Shown: positions 54,810 to 64,000 of the stretch, in pieces
Position numbering within the stretch: the stretch's first letter is position 1
Layout of the letters: the number at the start of each line of letters is the position of its first letter
Assembly (NCBI GenBank): GCA_020881915.1
Contig: JAJFPB010000006.1
Span: forward strand, 1,116,001-1,180,000
From: Paramyrothecium sp. XJ0827
Taxonomy: Eukaryota > Ascomycota > Sordariomycetes > Hypocreales > Stachybotryaceae
Direction of reading: 5' to 3'
Length of the DNA: 64,000 nucleotides
Position numbers and translations under genes: made by a program
The notes under the pieces: model-generated
What the model was told of the DNA's origin: nothing
The model's database searches: none
What the model saw: the letters and a program-made list of their open reading frames with translations, nothing else

Positions 54810-55773
54810 TGATTATTCAAATTGACAAAAGAGTGATGGCTAAAGATTCTTGTTTGATTCATGCATCGAACGGAAGGGTTGGTGGTGGCAGACTTCGGAA
54901 AGCAAACTATTGTGTCGACCTCCCCATTTTTATATACTAGGAAAACCAGGTTCAAAGAGACATTGCTTCTTCGACTCGTGCGGGAATCGAGGCTTTCAGC
55001 AGCGGAAGCTGGTTCTGGCCGTGCTCACGATACATCCCGTGCAACGCTGCGCTATGCGCGGCAGCCGTGTCTCCCGTGACCATGCAGTTGATGACAATTT
55101 GGTCTCGAGGAAAAGGAATTACGTAGCTGAAATGCCACAATCCTGGCGTCAAGTTAAGCGAGGCGGAAACGATCGTTGCCGTCGGCTAATAGATCTCTAG
55201 ATCCAAAGCCCACACACTTGGCGGATGATTGTTGGCCATTTGAGGATCATCAGAACGGCAACTTCCGGGTGCTACCATCAAAGAAGCAGTTGTAGATTCA
55301 GCTATGACCCGGGTGGCGTACGGGGACATAATGCCTCGCTAGTCAAGATCCGAGTAAGATCAAGGAGGCTGGTTGCCTTCTCTTCAGCTAACGAATCCAT
55401 GTCTCAGCCATCATGAGGCTTTGACCAATAGCTTCGAAACGATCTGGGAATCAACCCTAAGACGACCGGGCTTGATAGATAATTTTCTTTTTGGTCATTG
55501 TCATGTCCATCAAAAACAGGGTACCAGATCCATGCAACGTGATCCCCTGCATGCATAATTGGAGACGAGCTGCTTGCTTCTTTTCTTTTTGGTTCTTGGC
55601 ATTCTAGCCGCCCAATCGTTAAGCACTTGCCACATTGGACTTCCCCTCCCTCCTCGCCGAGACGTCCGAGCATGTGAAGGGTAGGAGTTACAAAATCCAA
55701 GCAAAGTTTGTTCTGTGGTCTTCCTCGACATCATCGCATTCCGGACCAGATTACCACGTTTCCCGTCAAAGCA
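54810..55773. promoter_or_regulatory. Divergent promoter region, terpene synthase / P450
   Basis: About 0.96 kb between opposed start codons, consistent with co-regulation of the pair. Only short overlapping frames are present and no binding site was identified. Confidence 0.5.
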
Positions 55774-57524
55774 ATGCATCTCCCAGTGATTTCTACCGCT
55801 CTTTCTCATTTGTACAGCAATGTCGGTTCGCTTGTATTCTGGGCCGCAAGCCTGACCCTTTGCCTCCTCTATTACGTCGTGTCGAGCTTCCTCTCCTGGC
55901 GCCGGTTAAGCCATTTCCCGGCCGCTTCATGGAGCAGCCATTTTTCGTACTTCTGGTTAGCCAGGAATACCTTTTCAGGCCGACAGTATTGGGTTTTAAA
56001 AGAGCTGCATGACAAGCATGACAGCCCTATTGTGCGCGTTGGCCCGAATGACTTGACTACCGATGATCCAGAAATCATTCGCAAGATAAACAGTGCCCGC
56101 AGCGGCTATGACCGCAGCGTCTGGTATACAGCTGGTCGGTTCAATCCTTATCACGATAATATGCTTACCGTACTTGGCGAGAATGAGCATGCAAAGTTCA
56201 AGTCACGTACCTCTCACGCGTATACTGCTCGAGAAGCACCTGATATGGAGATTGGGATCAACCAGCAAGTTTCAACAATGATCCAGGTCATGCGGCAGCG
56301 ATATGCAGCAACTGGCAAGCTACTAGATCTGGGCGAGACAACGAATTTTTTTACCCTCGATGTCATCACGCGCCTTGGGTTTGGCCAAGCCTTTGGATAT
56401 CTCAACGCAGAGGAAGATCAACATGGTTTTCTGGAGAGCTTGAAGGAACTTTGGCCGTGGATGAGTACAACTGGTGACACACCGCACATTCGAAAAGTCG
56501 TCTTCTCAAAACTCTTCTTGAAACTCCTCGGGCCGAAGCCAACAGATAAAAAAGGGTTCGGCGCTTTGATGGGGTATGTCGGTCACACTTCGATTATCCA
56601 ACCACCCACTGACCATTTTTCACAGCGTCGCCCAGAAGCTTGTGGAGAAGCGCTTCGCAGACACGGAAAAAGGAACACAAGACATGATGGTAAGGAGACG
56701 AGAAGCCTTGCTTGTCTGGCACGGATGTTGCGCTGATTTTGCCTAGGCATCTCTTGTCAAGCATGGTCTTAACCGAGAGGAATGTGAGGTTGAAGGCCTT
56801 TTCATGATCATAGCTGGAACAGAAAGCACTGCTTCAGCTATTCGATGTGCCTTAGTCCACGTTATGACATGCCCTAGGGTCTATAATGCCCTCAAAAATG
56901 AGATTCATGCGGCAATACAACAAGGTCAAGTATCCGATCCCATCACCATAGAGGAAGCCAAACGATTGCCCTACTTACAAGCCGTCATATACGAGGGTAT
57001 CCGAATGCGCCCACCTCTCCTAGGCATGTTCCCGAAGGTGGTTCCAAGCAAGGGTGACACGTTTCACGGCAAGTTTGTCCCAGGCGGGACATCGATCGGC
57101 ATGAACATGTCCTCTTTACTGCGCTCCCGGACTTTGTTTGGTCCCGATGCTGACGTGTACCGGCCGGAACGCTTCATGGACCTTCACGAAACCAAGGAGC
57201 GTCGCGAAATGGAGCGCAACGTGGAGATGGCTTTTGGCAGTGGCCAGTGGCAGTGCGTGGGCAAGACCATCGCTTTCATGGAGCTGAATAAGGTGGTCTT
57301 CGAGGTGAGCTTGCTGATTCCACCTGACATTGAAAGATATGAAAGTCGACCTGACTGTCGGGTGATTGTTTATTCTACAAAAACAAATGCTAACACGTTG
57401 TTCTGATTAGGTTTTCCGAAATTTTGACATTCAACTCGTTAACCCAGCTAAGCCATGCGATGTTGCTAGCTACGGTATCTTCCTTGAGTCAAACATGATG
57501 GTATCCCTTGTTAATGATGGGTGA
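55774..57524 (+). CDS. Cytochrome P450 monooxygenase
   Basis: Membrane-anchored heme monooxygenase of 511 residues with exons 55774-56573, 56626-56689, 56747-57304 and 57411-57524. Junctions rebuild LMGVAQKLVEKRF, QDMMASLVKHG and VVFEVFRNFD. An N-terminal helix (SLVFWAASLTLCLLYYVV) anchors it to the ER. The oxygen-binding I-helix reads IAGTEST, the K-helix ExxR is EGIR, the PERF segment is YRPERFMD and the heme loop is FGSGQWQCVG with the Cys ligand. It resembles the pisatin-demethylase-like fungal P450s. It shares a promoter region with the BcABA3-like synthase, so oxidation of its sesquiterpene product is the best guess. Abscisic acid loci have two P450s, and I see only one here. Confidence 0.92.
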
Positions 57525-59513
57525 CAAAGAAATTATAAGCATGGATCCATAGCAATGTATAGTTGATAACGTTCCTTTAAAAATTGTTTGTGGTGCAAAA
57601 CCCGCCTTGACCCATATGAAGATTCCCATCATGCAAACAGTAGTCGTCCATCACAGCCTGGTACAAGATCCATCAGTCCCTCCTGTTATCATAGAAACTA
57701 GCATGGCAGAAATAGCCGCCTAGAAAGCTCATTTTAGCATAGAGCCTCCTGCTCGTTGAGTACTCGAGCTAGAGCATCGCGATTGTTATCCCGACTCAAG
57801 CTATCACCCTATACGAATAATTACCCGGTATAACATTCGAAGGGAAGGTATTAAGTGGAAAATCGAGGGTTTACTTGATCCAATCTATCAATCAATGAGC
57901 TCTCAATCATTACGTAGAGTTTTCGGGAGTGTTGAGTCTCAGGAGATTTGGCAGCAGGGGTACAAGATTGGTACGCGCACTAGAGCTTCACCGCAAGATG
58001 TGCGGGCTCATGAATATATGCCTCACATGAATTGTTATTGTTTCTCAACAGGGTTACCACTCCTTCAGACTAAGGCCCATTATTTTGGCTGTTGACCGGC
58101 CAGAATTGCGAGCCAAGTTAAGTCCGAGGCATAGCCAAGATTGAGCTCATGGGATTAGCCAAATCAAGCTATACTTGTTAATTTAACTTGAATCGGCCTC
58201 GCCTTGCAAATGTCGACAAATATACCTGGTGAGATACGTTGTTGAAGCCGGCCGCGCGATTGGGGGTTGCGGTGGTAAGAGCGTAAGAGCGCGATTGGCT
58301 TAAATAACGCGTATAGTTTGTATGATCGATTTTTTTAAAAGTAGGATCCCACACGTGAGTTCCGCAACAAGAGCCTTCTCAAACGAGATCCGATGGAGAA
58401 CTGGAACACGAGTTATGAAGACTGCACACTGGAATTTTGTTAACCCTATGCAATCCTTGCGCTTCAAGCTGATAGAAGCAGCCGCTCAGGCGAGGATGAA
58501 ATCTAATTGGGGAGGTGTTTCTTTGCAGACTGCGCTTAATTACAATTTCGCGGCGACCTTCATCATTCACGCACTACGTTTGAGGTAAAACGTAGAATTA
58601 AGATGGTGAAAGAAAGGGAATCATCAGGTCTTGAAAACATGTTCGTATCATCACAGAAACAAAACAAGGAACAATACTGGCGTAGCTCTTGTTCGTATAC
58701 ACTCCAAGAAACTTGTTTCCAGTCAAGCAAGCTATCACCGGAGCAGGTTTTGCCAACTCGGCATTTGCTTGAGTCGTAAGATTGCTCATTATTCGGAGGC
58801 ATATTGCAACACAACTTTACAGTTTTATCTGACAAAAAATCCTTTCCCGTTCGCACATTGTAGACGTCTTCTCCAATGTCAAATATGGGGTTTAGGCACG
58901 CCACATCACACACCCTTGAACGGCAATGGATTCTCCCAGCTGTCAATGGAGGAAATAAACCGTTCCCTTCGAATCTCCTGGCATCAAAAGTACATATTCC
59001 TTGCAACGGCTCGCGTGCTTTGACGTCACATGTCGCCAGTGTAAGCAGATTGAAGGATGCAGGAAAATCTCCAATTGCAAAACTGGTTTTGAGGAGAACA
59101 TGCTTTACTCTACCCGGCTAAATTCATTTTTTTTTGTCATCGGTGGGGTCTGCATAGGATAAAAAGACCATCACGTCAACCTGGTGAGAGATCGACATGC
59201 TCTATGTCCGCCATCAACTTCCCCAACTTCTCCATGAATTACCCCGAGAAGACCGGCCCCGCGGACCCCCGCACCACCGGCATAACCTTCGTGATGATCC
59301 AGCATCTCTGTTGTATAGCCGAAGCATCTCGCGGAAATGCACGTCTTACCCCGCTGGAGTTGTCGGAAAAGCATTGGGTTGATCTCGGCAGATGAAGCTG
59401 AACAGGTTCCTATACTTTGACGGAATTCAAATGTGACGTATAAAGTCGGCAGAGTTGCAATGTGTCCACGGTCAAGAATCGGCTGAGTCAATGCTGTGGG
59501 ATTCAAAACCAGA
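57525..59513. other. Intergenic stretch with one unassigned Cys-rich frame
   Basis: 2 kb without a supported gene. On the minus strand a frame is open from about 59130 to 58563 without an ATG in its first part. It encodes a Cys-rich stretch (for example VKLCCNMPP and CRVGKTCSGDS). It could be exons of a small secreted protein or a chance frame, and I do not call it. Confidence 0.4.
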
Positions 59514-61339
59514 ATGAAGCTACAAAACTACATCACAGCCTTTGCAGCTGTTGCTGGAGCTTCAGCCGCGCAAGCTGCTAATTCAACGTTCCAGAACCCC
59601 ATTATCAGTGGTTTCAACCCAGACCCAAGCTGTATCTTTGTACCAGAGTATGACAATACCTTCTTCTGCGCAACATCCAGCTTCTTAGCTTTCCCCGGTC
59701 TACCAATCCACGCTTCTCATGACCTCGTTCACTGGAAGCATGTTTCCAATGGCTTCTCCCGAGCAGATCAACTTCCTGGTATGGCGTTCCTGCCACGGGC
59801 CACAAGCGGCATGTATGCGCCAACTCTGCGCTTCCACGACGGTACTTTCTACCTCATGTGCACTCTGGTCAACCAACAGCTACCGAGAACAAACGATTCA
59901 AGATGGGATAACTTCCTCATTACATCTAAGGACCCATACAGCTCAGAGGCCTGGTCCGATCCAGTGCACTTCAGCTTTCCAGGCTTCGACCCATCGCCGT
60001 TTTGGGACGATGATGGGACAACATGGGTTTCTGGCGCACACACGGCTGCCTACTATCCTGGTGTCATGCACGCGCCTCTGAACTTCGAAACTGGTGAGAT
60101 TGGGGAGATCATCATGCCTTGGAATGGAACTGGCGGCGCATCTCCAGAAGCACCCCACTTCTGGAAACGGGATGGCTGGTACTATCTGCTTTTGGCCGAA
60201 GGAGGCACTCGTGAGAAACACATGGTGACAATGGCACGCTCAAGATCGATCAGGGGACCATACGATCCAGCACCCAGCAATCCCCTCCTTACAGCGGCAA
60301 ACAACACTGAATCTTACTTTCAAGCAGTTGGACATGCGGATCTGTTCCAAGACGCGAACGGAAAGTGGTGGGCCAGTGCACTAGCTGTCCGCGCAGGAGG
60401 TTCCTATGGTCAAGCACCTGGTCCATACTTTGGCAACCTGCCGATGGGGAGAGAGACAGTCTTGACAGCTGTGACGTGGGACAAGGATGAATTTCCCGTG
60501 TTTGATCCCGTATCAGGCACTCAGTCTGGCTGGCCGCTGCCCGCCAAGTCGATCCCTCGGCAAGGCGAAGGCCAGCTTAGTGATGCCGACGACCATGTTA
60601 CATTTCCTCCAGGAAGCAGCCTGCCTATTCACTTTGTGCACTGGAGACTCCCCAAATCACGAAACTACCGTGTGTCTCCTCGCGGACATAAGAACACACT
60701 GGCGCTCAAATCATCAGTCCTAAACCTCACTGCGTTTGACGCAGACTTTGCCCTCGGTCGTGGTCAAACGTTTGTGGGGAGGCGCATGGCCCATTCACTA
60801 TTCAGGTACAGCGTAGAGGTGGATTACGCAAAGTCACTCTCCAAAGAAGAAATGGAGGTCGGTGTATCAGCGATTCAGGACCAGGCCCAGCATTTTGATC
60901 TGGGTGTTGTGATGCTGCGCTCCAAGCAAGGAGACAAACTGAAACCCCATCTGAGGTTTCGTGGACATTCGGAAACACCATACCGTGGCCGCACAGATGT
61001 CAAGACAAATATGGTAGAGGTTCCGGAAGACTGGATTAACAAAAAATTGAAACTCCAGATTGAAGCAGTAAACAGTACCCACTTTGCTTTCTCGGCTGGG
61101 CCTGTTGAGAAGAGGGGGAAACCCAAGCTGCGTGTCTTCGGATATTGCCGAGGCACAGATCTAGTACCATACTACTCAGGTAAGTGGTAGCCCAATCATA
61201 GACGTAATTACCAGCTGATAGCAGAACAGGCGTGGTCGTTGGCGTTTACGCCACATCCAATGGGAAACACGGCGAGCAGGCATTTGAGGCGTATGTTTCG
61301 AACTGGGTTTACACGGGGGTACGGCAAATTCGAAGCTGA
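59514..61339 (+). CDS. Secreted GH43-family glycoside hydrolase
   Basis: Extracellular five-bladed propeller enzyme, predicted xylosidase/arabinofuranosidase/arabinanase type. The ATG at 59514 gives a clear signal peptide (MKLQNYITAFAAVAGASAAQA). GH43 features are NPIISGFNPDPS with the general-base Asp, FDPSPFWDDDG with the second Asp, and ASPEAPHFWKRDGWYYL with the general-acid Glu. A C-terminal beta-sandwich domain (about 370-596) follows, as in many fungal GH43 proteins. One exon runs to 61179. If unspliced, the frame ends at 61190 after GKW. Splicing a 35-nt GT-AG intron (61180-61214) extends it in frame to 61339 and adds a family-like end (TGVVVGVYATSNGKHGEQAF), giving 596 residues. Several NxT/S glycosylation sites are visible. 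It acts on plant cell-wall arabinoxylan or related polymers. Confidence 0.92.
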
Positions 61340-61875
61340 AGCGAGGCATGCAGCACATGATTGAGCGTGCCGTTTTGATAATGAAAAATGAGCAATTTTG
61401 ATCTCAACAAAATTTCGGAGGTTCTACAGTTTGCTGGTTCAACGTGAGAGTGGATGCAGTCTCCTTCGTTGTAAACCCCCCAAGACGTTTTGCGTGCCCA
61501 CAACCTCTCCATCACGCCTTGAGTTTCAACTTCATCTTACTTGAAACCCTTAAGATGAGATGATTGCAAGGTCCAGTTAAGGAACAGATATTAGCTGATT
61601 ATAAGAAGGGCTACAGACTCATCAAAACAAAACATGTCAATCTACTGGCTGATGGTGTAGTATACTTCAGATCCTTCAAGCTTCAAAATCCCATTTCACA
61701 ACTATCCCTCAGTGCTCATTCATTTCGCATGCCATGGATGTGATATGTATAATAGCATAAAGAACATCAAGCTATCCATACGCCTTCACATTGATCAACC
61801 ATCGTTTCAGGGGACAGATTGTATCTTAGAGCGCACTGTATATGCCTCACCGCAAGGTGGGCGAGGCTTCCACGG
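61340..61875. other. Intergenic stretch between convergent genes
   Basis: 3' flanks only, with no gene recognised. Confidence 0.5.
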
Positions 61876-62721
61876 TTAGGACGCCATCTCACGAGCTGGA
61901 GGCTCATTCGCAGGCTTCTCTAGCACACCGGACATGGTCGTTTGCTCTCTCGGCGACTTGGGGTCGATTGCAGCCTCTTGAGTGCCGTCGAGAAAGGTGA
62001 TGGAACCTTCAAGCTCTTGAATAGTTTCGGGATGTAATTCCGGCCTGGGTAAGCAGTCAGAATGAAGTTGTGCCTTCTCATGTGGCATGACTTCTTGATG
62101 CAACGCGCGGCGTTTTCTTTTTCGTCGCAGTAGGCAGGCCGCTGCCAGGAGTGCGGACATCGCAGCTAGTGTGCCCACAACAGGCCCAGCTATCCAAGCC
62201 AAATCACGCGAGCTGCCTAGGTTATGTCAGTGACTTGGTCTTGAAAGCCCCTGCAGCCACGTACCGTCTTGCGTCTCCACCGTGTTCGGTGGACCTGTAC
62301 TCGTTGACACGGGCGTGAGAATGCTGGACCTTGTGGAAACCGTAAAACTGGTTACGGTGCCAGGGGGGACAGTGGAATTTCTCAAGTCGGATTCAGATAT
62401 AGGTTCGAACGATGAAATAGGTCCGAACGATGAAGTTACATCGTCTACAATGAGCGTCAAAGTTGTAAGCAGGCCATTTGCAAGGGTGACCTCTGTAGTG
62501 CTGAGCGGTAACACCGGCGCTCCTCCGCATAAGTCGAGGATCCGCGTGACTTGATCGCTCACAAAGTCGTTCAGTGAGCTTCCGGGACCAGTGTATGAGT
62601 CAATGCACTCAGCACACTCTGCCCAAGCTACCTGCCAAGTCGAGCCATTTTCGCATAATTCCGGCCCTACGCTGATTCTCGTGGAAAGGTCATTGACCTC
62701 GGCTGTGAAAAATGTAAGCAT
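61876..62721 (-). CDS. Single-pass membrane glycoprotein with Cys-rich ectodomain (5' exon uncertain)
   Basis: Plasma-membrane-type protein with exons 62721-62265 and 62216-61876, 265 residues as modelled. The ectodomain has a conserved Cys pattern (PELCENGSTWQVAWAECAEC and RILDLC), then a Ser/Thr-rich stalk. One transmembrane helix (AGPVVGTLAAMSALLAAACLL) follows, then a basic stop-transfer RRKRKRR and a cytosolic tail of about 75 residues. No signal peptide precedes the modelled ATG. The sequence upstream of TTTTTCACAG|CCGAGG looks like an intron end, and a Cys-rich upstream frame (CNPSCGPC) is visible near 62770, so an N-terminal exon is probably missing. Similar ascomycete proteins are uncharacterised cell-surface proteins. 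Confidence 0.7.
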
Positions 62722-64000
62722 CGTTGTGGCAACATTATAGACGCCAACCTAGGCACGGACCGCAGCTGGGATTGCATGCTGCTGGCGAATTTGTCGACAT
62801 GCCGGCCTCAGGCTTCGTAGTAGAGTCTAATCTATTTGACAAAGGGTGCCGGGAATGATGATTGTAAGGCGCGTGTTTGGGCAGCGGGATGTTGTTGGGG
62901 CCCGGTCAGCGATAACATTCTGGCAAAGCGGGGAAGCACAAGATCGACGGGACAAAGGACTTTTCCGTCCTCGTGAGTTATTGGTGGTCGAAAAAGGGGC
63001 CAGACACAAGGCTGGCCACGAAAGTAATTACTGGTGCAACGCTGGGGCAGAAGGGGGCGGAAGTATGACCTTGATTGGGCTGGTTGTTGAGCGCAACGTT
63101 ATCTGCTGCGCGGTGCTGTCTCAACCAATCTTGGGGAGGCACACTGTGCAAACCTCCTCAAATACTTGAGGCAATTCTTTTTGTGTCCCTCCAAGGGCAG
63201 CAAAGGTTTGCCTGAAGTATCGAACCAGGACTCCAGAATCTGCCTCGCCTTGGCAACTCAGAGCGGAGGCAGGCACACGGCATAAATATACGTAAAAGCT
63301 GAATACTCTTAACACATGTTTCACTGCGATGAGTCAAATCGTTTCGACAGCGAATTACCTGGCATTGATCACGCCTTGTTTTGAGCAGGCTTTCTGATGT
63401 TGGGCAGACGGGAGGGCGAGATAATGAAGCTCAGAAGTCGGAGGGTTGATTTCGTAGGACTAATTTTCGTTATCCAGAGCTCTGTATAAAAAGAGAATTC
63501 ATCCATACCAATTTCTTTTTATGGGTTCTTTTCAGGTTCTCTACTTTAAGGTCTAGCTATTTTTTCTTGCTTATAGTACTTTGATCCTCATCCAAGGAAT
63601 TGTTAATTCAATAACACAGCTTCATTTTATACATAGCCAACCATTTAGTCTTGTAAAGAGAGGTACCTGGTCCAAAACCGTTTCAACAATAAATGCTGCA
63701 AGCAATGGCCTAAATCTGTAGGCAAATGGAGACAGGTACGTACAGGACTTCGACGGCGTCCTCCAATCACTGCCGTTTCTGTACTCTGTACATGGTCTAG
63801 GTAACTGTGTGGCATCAGAGCCTTCGCCACCAAATGAGACTTGCGGCTGTCTGAACCCTGCATAGCCACCGCTTGAGCTGACACACTAAGTCTGCATGAT
63901 CAGCACAGCCGAGCTGAACTCGGCCAACGCTTGATCCTCCTCCTTTGTTGCTCTGTCAATCTCTCCATCAGATTCTCACGTTCAGTGAATCGAGCGGCTG
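62722..64000. other. Right-edge stretch, no supported gene
   Basis: It may contain the missing 5' exon of the membrane glycoprotein (near 62750-62800). Beyond that I see only short frames and an AT-rich part around 63450-63650. Confidence 0.45.

Overview
The window comes from a filamentous ascomycete, most probably a hypocrealean Sordariomycete. Most genes carry short (about 50-110 nt) GT-AG introns with CTAAC-type branch points, and the gene set is dominated by secondary-metabolism and catabolic enzymes. There is also one nuclear-type tRNA-Ile(AAT). Gene structures were built by hand from reading frames, splice signals and family motifs.

Left part (1-23.2 kb): a giant intronless minus-strand NRPS gene starts at 16780 and runs off the left edge, still open after 5,593 codons. 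Its order is A-T-(C-A-T)x4-C-A(partial). It begins directly with an adenylation domain. A2, A3 and A4 share one ten-residue substrate code and A5 differs at one position. I read this as a run of alpha,alpha-dialkyl residues (Aib/isovaline type), i.e. a peptaibol-like peptide, but the specificity call rests on memory of codes and is unverified. A full-length MDR-type ABC transporter is divergently transcribed from the same 2.3-kb intergenic region and is the obvious exporter or self-resistance candidate.

Middle part (25-43 kb): an SDR, an isopenicillin-N-synthase-like 2-oxoglutarate/Fe(II) oxygenase, a second unrelated 2OG dioxygenase of the free-amino-acid-hydroxylase (PF10014-like) type, an SMP-30 lactonase, an allantoate-permease-type MFS carrier, a DszA/NtaA-type flavin monooxygenase, an MDR-type oxidoreductase and an enoyl-CoA hydratase. 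The first three could tailor the peptide or its building blocks. The later ones look like a catabolic or uptake set. An AT-rich, repeat-bearing gap lies at 37.5-39.3 kb.

Right part (43.8-64 kb): an adenylation domain fused to a six-helix membrane reductase without a carrier domain, the tRNA, a KstD-like flavoprotein dehydrogenase, an SRPK-like kinase gene with a one-base frameshift and a hexanucleotide repeat in its first intron, a BcABA3-type (alpha-ionylideneethane-synthase-like) sesquiterpene synthase divergently paired with a cytochrome P450, a secreted GH43 glycosidase, and a single-pass Cys-rich membrane glycoprotein. The terpene synthase/P450 pair looks like a compact second biosynthetic locus. 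No pathway transcription factor was recognised in the window.
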